From positions 87,789 through 151,788 of the forward strand of contig NZ_PYAX01000017.1 in the NCBI RefSeq assembly GCF_003014735.1: a DNA stretch of 64,000 nt, written 5' to 3'. The DNA comes from Saccharothrix carnea (GTDB lineage: Bacteria > Actinomycetota > Actinomycetes > Mycobacteriales > Pseudonocardiaceae). The translations under genes and the position numbers were made by a program. Positions 9,191 through 15,496 of this stretch are shown here, one piece after another (positions within the stretch are counted from its first letter, which is position 1; each line of letters opens with the position of its first letter). The notes below the pieces were generated by a model. That model did not search any database, had not been told where the DNA came from, and saw only the letters and a list, made by a program, of their open reading frames with translations.

Positions 9191-9483
9191 GCGCGGTCGG
9201 TGACGCGGAGGCGGTGACGGCGGCGGTCGGCGGGCGGGCCGGGGACTTCGCGCGGCTCGCCCGTGCGGTGAAGGCGTGGGCACGGGCTCGTGGTCTGGAC
9301 TCGGCGCCGTTCGGTGGCGTGCCGGGGTTGGGGTGGTCGGTGCTCGCGGCGCGGACCACGCGCGAGTGGGACGGGCCGGACCTGCTCGCCGGGTTCTTCG
9401 CGACCTGGGCGGCGTGGGACTGGCGTGACCCGATCGGGTTGACCAGTTCACCCGAGCGCACCGGCGCACCGGCGCACCGGTGA
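8833..9483 (+). CDS. Nucleotidyltransferase (poly(A) polymerase-like) domain fragment of the RNA-repair gene
   Basis: About 216 aa from the first ATG after the repeat. It begins MLPRAAIALGTGEVRW and carries the nucleotidyltransferase GS...DxD signature (VVGSRRVGCALPDADLDLV). The start may be artificial: in a repaired reading frame this is the middle of one long protein with the 7028 domains. The fragment ends at a TGA created by a second short repeat (9457-9480), after which its C-terminal part continues in a third frame. It is transcribed with its neighbours in the same direction. Confidence 0.65.
   Translation: MLPRAAIALGTGEVRWIEEPATPAGPSLDAVAGRVTRALSDALDVVHVVGSRRVGCALPDADLDLVVEGDPAAVAERVAAALPGVAGRPVVGARSPGFRLAVAGLGVDLAVAGDDGVALSAVGDAEAVTAAVGGRAGDFARLARAVKAWARARGLDSAPFGGVPGLGWSVLAARTTREWDGPDLLAGFFATWAAWDWRDPIGLTSSPERTGAPAHR
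9457..9480 (+). repeat. 8-bp tandem repeat x3 that breaks the reading frame
   Basis: CGCACCGG occurs three times in a row and is followed directly by TGACG. With two copies (or five) the nucleotidyltransferase frame reads E-R-T-G-A-P-V-T-I-M-T-P and joins the downstream C-terminal domain. With three copies it stops at 9483. This is a second, independent hypermutable-looking site in the same gene. Confidence 0.9.
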
Positions 9484-9488
9484 CGATC

Positions 9489-9920
9489 ATGACACCGGCC
9501 GCGCCCGTGCGGTCGTGCACCGAGCAGGTCGGACCGGGGTTCCGCGACCTGCTCACGGCCGAGCTGTACCGGGCTTGGGAGATCGTGGACGCCGGCGGTG
9601 ACACGCTCCTCGCGCCACCCGACGCCCACCGCGCCCACGCCGCGTGGGCGCTGGTCACCGTTCCGCACGCCCTGATCGGCCCGGTGCGCGGCCGGGTGCG
9701 GGCGCTGCTGACGGCGCTGGAACTGGCCGGTGCGCCGGACGTCCTCGCGTGGCCGCGGCCGGTCGAACGGGGACCGGACGCCGTCACGTTCGCGATCGGG
9801 CTGGGCCACCACCCGGTGTCTGCCACCGTGCTCGCCGATGTGGTTACCTCGTGGAGGAGTGGACTGCGCGGTGTCGACGTCGTCCGGGTGGGCAACGGGG
9901 ACGTGCCGACGTTGCGCTGA
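9489..9920 (+). CDS. C-terminal domain of the RNA-repair nucleotidyltransferase, detached by frameshift
   Basis: 143 aa beginning MTPAAPVRSCTEQVGP at an ATG (an in-frame GTG at 9480 is the alternative). The chain is helical and looks like the substrate-binding C-terminal part of poly(A) polymerase-type nucleotidyltransferases. Removing one 8-bp unit upstream fuses it in frame to the 8833 fragment, so it is best viewed as the end of a single ~920-residue repair protein spanning 7028-9920. There is no clear ribosome binding site of its own. Confidence 0.6.
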   Translation: MTPAAPVRSCTEQVGPGFRDLLTAELYRAWEIVDAGGDTLLAPPDAHRAHAAWALVTVPHALIGPVRGRVRALLTALELAGAPDVLAWPRPVERGPDAVTFAIGLGHHPVSATVLADVVTSWRSGLRGVDVVRVGNGDVPTLR

Positions 9921-9935
9921 GCAGGAGGGGATTCA

Positions 9936-10523
9936 GTGGAGTTCCAGGACGTGGTGCGCCGCAGGCGGATGGTGCGCGAGTTCACCGACGAGCCGGTGCC
10001 GGACGAGACCGTGCGGCGGATCATGCGCAACGCGCTGCGCGGCCCGTCTGCCGGGTACTCGCAGGGCCAGGCGTTCCTCGTGCTGCGGGGCGAGGAGCAG
10101 GAGCGGTTCTACGAGTCGATCAGCCACCTGTGGGCCGTCGACACGGTGAAGACCGCGCCGGTGCTCGTGATCGCGTTCGCGGTGAAGGACGCCTACCTCG
10201 ACCGGTACGCCGAGCCGGACAAGGGGTGGACCGACCGCAGCGAGGACCACTGGCCCGTGCCGTACTGGTACATCGACACCGGGATGGCCGTGCTGCTGGT
10301 GCTGCAGACCGCGGTCGACGAAGGGCTCGGCGCGGTGTACTTCGGCATCGGCGCGGACGACTTCGACCCGGTCCGCGCGGAGTTCGGCGTGCCGGCGAGC
10401 CACGTGCCGGTCGGAGCCGTCGCGATCGGGCACAGCGCCGAGGAGGACGTCACGGAGGGCGCGTCACCGCGGACCCGCAAGCGCCGACCGTTCGAGGAGG
10501 CCGTGCACTTCGGGCAGTGGTAG
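9936..10523 (+). CDS. Nitroreductase-family FMN oxidoreductase
   Basis: 195 aa. The N-terminus MEFQDVVRRRRMVREFTDEP is typical of the nitroreductase family, with the R-R-x-V-R-x-[FY] FMN-phosphate contact, followed by ALRGPSAGYSQGQAFLV near residue 35 and the GLGAVYFGI segment near residue 125. These are homodimeric FMN enzymes reducing nitro, quinone or related groups with NAD(P)H, sometimes F420-linked. The start is GTG with AGGAGG eight bases upstream, 15 bp after the RNA-repair gene, so co-transcription is possible. Substrate unknown. Confidence 0.85.
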   Translation: MEFQDVVRRRRMVREFTDEPVPDETVRRIMRNALRGPSAGYSQGQAFLVLRGEEQERFYESISHLWAVDTVKTAPVLVIAFAVKDAYLDRYAEPDKGWTDRSEDHWPVPYWYIDTGMAVLLVLQTAVDEGLGAVYFGIGADDFDPVRAEFGVPASHVPVGAVAIGHSAEEDVTEGASPRTRKRRPFEEAVHFGQW

Positions 10524-10532
10524 TGCGCCGGT

Positions 10533-10561
10533 GGTTCCCGGGGCGCGCCGCCCCGGGAACC
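10533..10561. terminator. Bidirectional hairpin terminator
   Basis: GGTTCCCGGGGCG and CGCCCCGGGAACC form a 13-bp perfect stem between the convergent nitroreductase and PPOX genes. Confidence 0.7.
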
Positions 10562-10568
10562 CCGTGGC

Positions 10569-11018
10569 TCAGTTGACCTTCTGGCCGTACACCTTGTCGA
10601 TCTTGATGGTGAGGAGCACGTGCCGCTCCTCGACCACGGCCGTCCGGTACTCGTCCCAGTCGGGGTGCTCGCCGGCGGCCCGGCGGTAGTAGTCCACGAG
10701 CGCGTCGACCTCGGGGCCGTTCGGGTCGGTGGGCGGTCCGGTGATCGTCGCCGTGCCCTCGGCGGTGGCCCACTCCCAGCCGTCCTCGCTGGTCACCTCC
10801 AGCGCGACTCGCGGGTCACGGCGCAGGTTCGCGACCTTGGCGGTCCCGGCACCGGTCGCGATGCGGACGACACCGGCCTCCGGGTCGTACGACGGCATGA
10901 TCGGGGAGAGCTGCGGCCGGCCATCGGCCTTGATCGTGGCGAGCACGGCGAGCCGGCTCTTCGCGAGCAACGCGCGCGGGTCGAATGCCTTCTCGGTCGT
11001 CTCGGTCGTGTCGGTCAT
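10569..11018 (-). CDS. PPOX-class, probably F420-dependent oxidoreductase
   Basis: 149 aa, the usual length for the split-barrel pyridoxamine-phosphate-oxidase-like proteins of actinobacteria. Seen: SRLAVLATIKADGRPQLSPI (barrel strand one), ATGAGTAKVANLRRDPRVAL (cofactor phosphate-binding loop) and a C-terminal HVLLTIKIDKVYG. The family contains F420H2-dependent reductases and FMN/heme binders. The length and loop favour the F420 group, but that is an inference. It lies downstream of the two tRNAs of locus 1 on the same strand, 120 bp away, with no clear terminator between. Confidence 0.85.
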   Translation of the reverse strand: MTDTTETTEKAFDPRALLAKSRLAVLATIKADGRPQLSPIMPSYDPEAGVVRIATGAGTAKVANLRRDPRVALEVTSEDGWEWATAEGTATITGPPTDPNGPEVDALVDYYRRAAGEHPDWDEYRTAVVEERHVLLTIKIDKVYGQKVN

Positions 11019-11138
11019 GCCCGCACCAACCCGTGGTCCACTGTCGGATATTCCCGTTTTCGCCGTCCTATCGGGTGAATCAGGCGTACTGCGACCGTCT
11101 CAACGCGAAGCGCGAACTGTTCGCTGTGATCGGGACCG

Positions 11139-11211
11139 TGCCCCCACCAGGATTCGAACCTGGACTGGACGCGTTCTGAGCGCGTTGCCTCTTCCGTTGG
11201 GCTACAGGGGC
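11139..11211 (-). tRNA. tRNA with Leu anticodon CAG but class I (short) variable loop
   Basis: 73 nt cloverleaf: acceptor GCCCCUG/UGGGGGC (two G-U pairs), D arm with GG, perfect 5-bp anticodon stem ACGCG/CGCGU around loop CUCAGAA (anticodon CAG, reads CUG), variable loop CCAGU, T arm CCAGG-UUCGAAU-CCUGG, discriminator A, no encoded CCA. Normal tRNA-Leu is class II with a long variable arm, so this body is atypical. Leucine identity is inferred from the anticodon, A73 and the leader peptide upstream. Confidence 0.85.
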
Positions 11212-11215
11212 GTGA

Positions 11216-11289
11216 TGCGGTTCCGGGGATTCGAACCCCGACTGGACCGGCCCTCAACCGGACGCCTCTACCACTTGGGCTAGAACCGC
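11216..11289 (-). tRNA. tRNA with Leu anticodon GAG but class I (short) variable loop
   Basis: 74 nt cloverleaf: perfect acceptor GCGGUUC/GAACCGC, D arm with GUGG, anticodon stem of four pairs plus a U-U around loop UUGAGGG (anticodon GAG, reads CUC/CUU), variable loop CCAGU identical to the neighbouring tRNA, perfect T arm CGGGG/CCCCG, discriminator A, no CCA. It is first in transcription order, 4 bp ahead of the CAG tRNA. It lacks the long variable arm expected of tRNA-Leu. Confidence 0.85.
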
Positions 11290-11310
11290 GAAAAATCGCC
11301 GGTGAAACGA

Positions 11311-11348
11311 CGAAGCCGCCCGGATCGGTTCTCCCGATGGGCGGCTCC
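11311..11348 (-). terminator. Attenuator hairpin of tRNA locus 1
   Basis: Read on the minus strand: GGAGCCGCCCATCGG, a GAGAA loop, then CCGATCCGGGCGGCTTC followed by GTCGTTT. It lies between the leader ORF stop (11370) and the first tRNA (11289). It is almost identical to the hairpin at 41966-42007 in locus 2. This position and conservation argue for a transcription attenuator rather than a terminator of an upstream gene. Confidence 0.75.
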
Positions 11349-11369
11349 GCAATCCCTGACGAGGTCACG

Positions 11370-11441
11370 TCACGGCGGGGAGTCCGCGCAGCTCAGCAGC
11401 AGGAGCAGGAGCAGGAGCTCTTGCGTCCGCGACTGCGTCAT
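11370..11441 (-). CDS. Leader peptide with eight consecutive leucine codons
   Basis: A 23-aa ORF: M-T-Q-S-R-T-Q-E, then eight Leu codons (CTC CTG CTC CTG CTC CTG CTG CTG), then SCADSPP and TGA. A strong GGAGGAAGGA precedes the ATG. Only CTC and CTG are used, and these are exactly the codons read by the two downstream tRNAs (GAG and CAG). The last residues CADSPP and their nucleotides recur at the end of the locus 2 leader (42030-42170). The layout of leader, hairpin and tRNAs is that of ribosome-mediated attenuation sensing charged tRNA-Leu. No peptide function need be assumed. Confidence 0.85.
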   Translation of the reverse strand: MTQSRTQELLLLLLLLSCADSPP

Positions 11442-11472
11442 GACCCGGTCCTTCCTCCGTGATGTTGTCGAC

Positions 11473-11502
11473 AGCCTGCACCGGAACCATCAGTGCGCGC
11501 AA
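11473..11502 (-). promoter_or_regulatory. Promoter of tRNA locus 1
   Basis: -35 TTGCGC (11497-11502) and -10 CAGGCT (11473-11478) with an 18-bp spacer, preceded by GGGAAAAG. Transcription would start about 25 nt before the leader ATG. The -10 is weak on its own. The same GGGAAAAG / TTGCG-N18-CA(N)2CT order stands before the locus 2 leader, which is the main support. Confidence 0.5.
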
Positions 11503-11518
11503 CGGCTTTTCCCGGCGG

Positions 11519-13243
11519 TCAGCGCCGTTTCGGTCGGGCGGCGGACGACAGAGTGGACAGCGAAACCGCGAGGGTGGCCAGGAGCAGCAGCATCGCCGCC
11601 GGCGCGAGGGCCGCCCACGGCGCCCGTTCCAGGTACGGCAGGGATTCGGCCAGCATCAGGCCCCACTCCGGCGCGGGCGGCGGGGCGCCCAGGCCGAGGA
11701 AACCCAGCGACGCCAACGCCAGCGCGATACCGGGCAGCCGCAAGACGGCGTGCCGGGCGACCGGACCGGCCACGGCGGGCAGGACGTGCCGGGTCAGCAC
11801 CCAGGTCGGGCCGGCACCCAGGGCGCGCAACGCGGCGACGTGCGTGGCCGCGCGGTTCTCGCGGACCAGGGCCGCCGCGTGGGCGGCGAGCGGTGGCCAC
11901 GAGACCAGGCCGACCGCGATGGACGCGCCGACCTGGCCGGGACCGGCGGTCGCGGCGACCAGGATGCCCGCGATCACGGGAGGCACGGCGTTGGCGGTCT
12001 CGGCGGCGCCTTCCGCCAGGGCGGGCAGGAAACCGACGACCAACGCCACCGCCACCGAGCACAGGCACACCAGCACCGTGACGGTGAGCGTGGCCGCCGC
12101 ACCGTGACCCACCCTGGCCAGCACGTCACGGCCCAGCGCGTCGGTTCCCAGCGGGTGCGCCCAGCCCGGTGGCGCGAGCCGGGCGGTCGGGTGCACCCGC
12201 AGCGGCTCGCGCAGCAGTCCCCAGCAGACCACCACCGCGGGCACGACCGCGCTGACCGCGACGACCACCCGGTGCCACCGACCGGCGGCGACCGGCACGG
12301 GCGGCGGCGCGGGCAGTGCCGCGGCGCGCAATGCCGGTCCGAGCATCCGCCGCCGGGCACCGGCCACGAGCACACCGCCCACCAGCCCGAGCAGCACCAG
12401 GACGAGCACGGAACCCTGCAGCAGCGGGAGGTCCTGCGCCTCGGCGGCACCCAGCGCGGTACGGCCGAGCCCCGGCACCGCGAACACCACCTCCACCGCG
12501 ACCGCTCCCCCGGTCAGCCCGACCGCGACCAGCCCGAACTGCGGCAGCACGGCCGGCAGCGCACGACGTGCCGCGGCCCGTCCGATCACGCCCGGCGAAC
12601 AGCCCCACGACCGCCACAGCACGACCCATTGCTCCTCGAACACGGCGGGCACCGCGTCGTCCACCAACCGCCCCAGGATGCCGCCCGCCGGCAGGCCCAA
12701 CGCCAACGCGGGCAGCACCAGGTGTTGCGGCCCCTGCCACCCGTACGGCGGGAACCAGCCCCACCACACCGACAGCACCACCAACAACACCGTGGCCACC
12801 AGGAACTCCGGCAGCGCGGCGAGCACGGCCGCCGAGGCGCCGGTGCGCGCACGTGCCGTCCCCCGCGCGCCGCGCACGAACGTCGACGCCGACAGCGCGG
12901 CGGCCGACACCAGCGCCACGGCCAGCGCCACGCCCATCAACGCCACCGACACGCCCGTCGCCGCCAACACGGACGGCAGCACCTCGGCGCCGCCGACCCA
13001 CGACCGGCCCAGGTCGCCGCGCAGCGCACCGCCCAACCAGTCGCCGAACAACGCCACCGGCCCGGCGTCCAGCCCGAGCTCGCGGCGCACCGCGTCCAGC
13101 GCCTCCGCGGTCGGTTCCCGCTCGGCGGAACGGGCGCGCAGCACCGACAGCGCCGGGTCGCGCCCGGACAGCCACGGCAGCAGCCCGATCACGGCGACGA
13201 CCGCGGCGAGCCCGCCGACGCGGGTGATCGCCGACGCGGTCAC
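11519..13243 (-). CDS. Peptide/metal ABC transporter permease, DppB-DppC type fusion
   Basis: 574 aa with about 11-12 hydrophobic segments. The N-terminal half resembles DppB/NikB (GDLGRSWVGG near residue 75, then the EAA-like loop ending in FAVPGLGRTALGAA). The C-terminal half resembles DppC/NikC (HPLGTDALGRDVLARV near residue 365, then ALRALGAGPTWVLTRHVLP). Normally these are two genes, so this is a fused permease. The GTG start overlaps the stop of the substrate-binding protein (GTGA). No ATPase gene follows, so an ATPase must be supplied elsewhere. It shares the Zur-box promoter at 14757, suggesting zinc or metallophore uptake. Confidence 0.8.
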   Translation of the reverse strand: MTASAITRVGGLAAVVAVIGLLPWLSGRDPALSVLRARSAEREPTAEALDAVRRELGLDAGPVALFGDWLGGALRGDLGRSWVGGAEVLPSVLAATGVSVALMGVALAVALVSAAALSASTFVRGARGTARARTGASAAVLAALPEFLVATVLLVVLSVWWGWFPPYGWQGPQHLVLPALALGLPAGGILGRLVDDAVPAVFEEQWVVLWRSWGCSPGVIGRAAARRALPAVLPQFGLVAVGLTGGAVAVEVVFAVPGLGRTALGAAEAQDLPLLQGSVLVLVLLGLVGGVLVAGARRRMLGPALRAAALPAPPPVPVAAGRWHRVVVAVSAVVPAVVVCWGLLREPLRVHPTARLAPPGWAHPLGTDALGRDVLARVGHGAAATLTVTVLVCLCSVAVALVVGFLPALAEGAAETANAVPPVIAGILVAATAGPGQVGASIAVGLVSWPPLAAHAAALVRENRAATHVAALRALGAGPTWVLTRHVLPAVAGPVARHAVLRLPGIALALASLGFLGLGAPPPAPEWGLMLAESLPYLERAPWAALAPAAMLLLLATLAVSLSTLSSAARPKRR

Positions 13244-14712
13244 CGCAGCCGGGTCGCGGAGGTGATCAGCGTCCGCTCGCGCGGGTCCTTGGCCGAGCCG
13301 ACCACCGACGTGGCGTCACCCTGGATCACGCGTTCGTGCAGCATCGGGATCGCCGCGTCGGTCCGCAGCACCGCCGCCTCGGCCGCCAGGATCGCGGCAC
13401 GGCGCCCGTCGCCCGCCTCGGTGCCGGCGGCGGTCCGCACGGCCGCGTCCACGCCACCGTCGCACAGTTGCGCGATGTTGAACGAACCGGCGCAGGTGAA
13501 GTCCGACTGCAGGTAGGCCGCGGGGTCGCCCGAGTCGAGCACGGTCGCTCGGGACAGGATGAACGCGTCGAACCTCCCGGCCAGCGCGTCCTCCTCGATG
13601 TGCGCGTACTCGCGCACGACCTGGGTCACGGTGAACCCGGCGTCTTCGAGTTGCTGTTGCAGCACCGAGGCGACCTCGGGCAGTTCGGCGCGGTCGGAGA
13701 ACGTGGCCAGGGTGATCGCGGTGCCGTTCGGGTCGGCGGGCTCGGTGCGTCCGGTGAGCGGGGTGCGCCCGGCGGCGGCCCACGGCAGCGCGGGTCCGAG
13801 CAGCCCTTCGGCGACGTCGGCCCGGCCCTCGTAGACGCTGCGCACGATCTCGTCCGCGTCGATCGCCTCCCGTGCGGCGGCACGCAGAGCCTGGTCCCGG
13901 AACGGTCCCGCCTCCGTGTTCAGGTACAGGGTGTTGGTGCGCGGCATCGGCACCTCGCTGATCGTCGCCGGGTCGAGCAGCGCCGCCTGCGAGACCGGCA
14001 CGGCCTCCGCGATGTGCGCCTCACCGCCGCGGATCGCGGCGGCACGGGCGGTGCCGTCCGGGACGAACGAGACGTCGATGCCCTCGGCGGCGGCCTTCTC
14101 ACCCCAGTAGCCGTCGTAGCGGTCGAGCGTGGCGGTCGTCGTGCCGTTGACCGCGACCAGCTCGAACGGCCCGGTGCCCGTGCCGACCGGGTCGACCTTG
14201 CCGTCCGCGCGGTAGGCGCTCGCCGCGAGGATCGCCAGCTGGGGTGACGAAAGCCGTTGCGGCACCAGGGGATCCGGGGTGGCGGTGGTGACGATGACGG
14301 TGTCCCCCGCCGTTTCGGCGGTCAGCTCGACCCCGTCGAGGATGCGCGGCTTGGGCGTGGCGGCGGTGGCCCGGGTGAGGGTGTTGGTGACGGCCGCGGC
14401 GGTCAGCGCGGTGCCGTCGTGGAAGGTGACGCCCGGGCGGACGGTGAACTCCCAGGCGTGGTCGGAGATCCGCCGCCAGCCGGTGGCCAGCCCCGGCCGC
14501 GCGTTGCCGTCCGCGTCGAGGGTGACCAGGGTTTCCGCGGTGGACCAGCGGGAGAGCTTGAACGCGTCGTCGCTGAACGGCGTGAGGCCGGAGCGCGGCG
14601 GTTGCAGCATGGCGAGCTTGATCCGACCGCCGGACGGTTCCTCCGCGCTCTGGGCGAAGCACCCGGTCAGCAGCAGGGCACAGGCGGCGATCAGGGTGAT
14701 GCGGTGGCGCAC
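13240..14712 (-). CDS. Substrate-binding lipoprotein, solute-binding family 5
   Basis: 490 aa. The GTG start gives a lipoprotein signal peptide ending LLLTGC (lipobox), and the mature chain has the SBP_bac_5 signature region (ATGWRRISDHAWEFTVRPGV, then FHDGTALTAA). It would deliver a peptide, nickel or metal-chelate to the fused permease encoded immediately downstream with a 4-bp overlap. The open frame extends upstream to 14820, but that part covers the Zur-like operator and is unlikely to be translated. The operator implies induction under zinc limitation; the substrate itself cannot be read from sequence. Confidence 0.85.
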   Translation of the reverse strand: MRHRITLIAACALLLTGCFAQSAEEPSGGRIKLAMLQPPRSGLTPFSDDAFKLSRWSTAETLVTLDADGNARPGLATGWRRISDHAWEFTVRPGVTFHDGTALTAAAVTNTLTRATAATPKPRILDGVELTAETAGDTVIVTTATPDPLVPQRLSSPQLAILAASAYRADGKVDPVGTGTGPFELVAVNGTTTATLDRYDGYWGEKAAAEGIDVSFVPDGTARAAAIRGGEAHIAEAVPVSQAALLDPATISEVPMPRTNTLYLNTEAGPFRDQALRAAAREAIDADEIVRSVYEGRADVAEGLLGPALPWAAAGRTPLTGRTEPADPNGTAITLATFSDRAELPEVASVLQQQLEDAGFTVTQVVREYAHIEEDALAGRFDAFILSRATVLDSGDPAAYLQSDFTCAGSFNIAQLCDGGVDAAVRTAAGTEAGDGRRAAILAAEAAVLRTDAAIPMLHERVIQGDATSVVGSAKDPRERTLITSATRLR

Positions 14713-14756
14713 GGGGTGTCGTCCAAGCGTTGTGGGGCAGGCCTCCGGGAACCTAG

Positions 14757-14777
14757 CAAAATGGTTATCGTTCTCAA
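14757..14777. promoter_or_regulatory. Zur/Fur-type operator
   Basis: Sequence AAAATGGTTATCGTTCTCAA, 45 bp before the SBP start. On the other strand, TTGAGAACGATAACCATTTT resembles the actinobacterial Zur box (TGAnAAnnATnnnCATTTTCA type, 7-1-7 symmetry). It lies between the divergent SBP operon and the pentapeptide gene at 14819 and may control both. Confidence 0.6.
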
Positions 14778-14818
14778 CAGTGGATGTGCGCACCGCCACG
14801 TGGCGATACGATCCGGGC

Positions 14819-15472
14819 ATGCGTGAACCCCGGGCACTCGCGGACCTGCCGTTCGCCGCCTACCTGGAAGACCACGACGGCGAGCGGCTGGAGTCGGGCG
14901 GGGACTACAACGTCGTCCACGTCGCCGACCAGGAGTTCGCGGAGCTCTCGGCGGGCAACGCGCGGTTCAGCGAGTCGGCGCTGTCCGCGGTCAGGTTCAC
15001 CGACGGGTCGCTGCGGCGGGCGCGGTTCAACGACGTGTGGCTGCACGGCGTCCAGGTCATCGGCACCGACCTGGCCGAGACCGGATGGCTCGACGCGGAG
15101 GTCGTGAACAGCGCGTTCGCCGGGGTGGCCCTGTTCGAGGCCGGGTTGAGCCGCGTCACGTTCTTCGGCTGCAAGCTCGTCTCGCTCAACCTGCGCGGCG
15201 CCACCTTGCGCGAAGTGGCGTTCGTCAACAGCGTCCTGCGCGACGTGGACTTCACCGAGGCCAAGCTGACCGGCGTGACGTTCACCGGCTCGACCCTCGA
15301 AGACCTCCGGTTCGAGGGCGCCGAGCTGGCGAAGGTGGACTTCCGCGAGGCCGCCGAACTGGGCGTCCGCAACGGTTTCGCCTCGCTGCGCGGCGCGACG
15401 ATCACCTTGGGCCAGGCGCTCGACCTCGCTCCGGCGTTCGCCCAGACGCTCGGCATCACGATCAAGGACTGA
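14819..15472 (+). CDS. Pentapeptide-repeat protein
   Basis: 217 aa, no signal peptide or membrane segment. From about residue 40 the chain is built of A(D/N)LxX-type five-residue repeats, for example LRRARFNDVWLHGVQVIGTDL and LNLRGATLREVAFVNS, which fold into a right-handed quadrilateral beta helix. Some relatives (MfpA/Qnr) mimic DNA and protect gyrase; most have no known role. ATG at 14819 is chosen because the frame upstream overlaps the divergent SBP gene. It is divergent from a Zur-box operon and may be co-regulated. Confidence 0.8.
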   Translation: MREPRALADLPFAAYLEDHDGERLESGGDYNVVHVADQEFAELSAGNARFSESALSAVRFTDGSLRRARFNDVWLHGVQVIGTDLAETGWLDAEVVNSAFAGVALFEAGLSRVTFFGCKLVSLNLRGATLREVAFVNSVLRDVDFTEAKLTGVTFTGSTLEDLRFEGAELAKVDFREAAELGVRNGFASLRGATITLGQALDLAPAFAQTLGITIKD

Positions 15473-15496
15473 AGTCGCGGGCGAGGAAGGTGGCCG

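Noticed and set aside
11395..11420. GCAGGA microsatellite-like repeat on the plus strand
   Set aside because: It is the complement of the CTC/CTG leucine codon run of the leader peptide, with a ribosome binding site and start codon in place.
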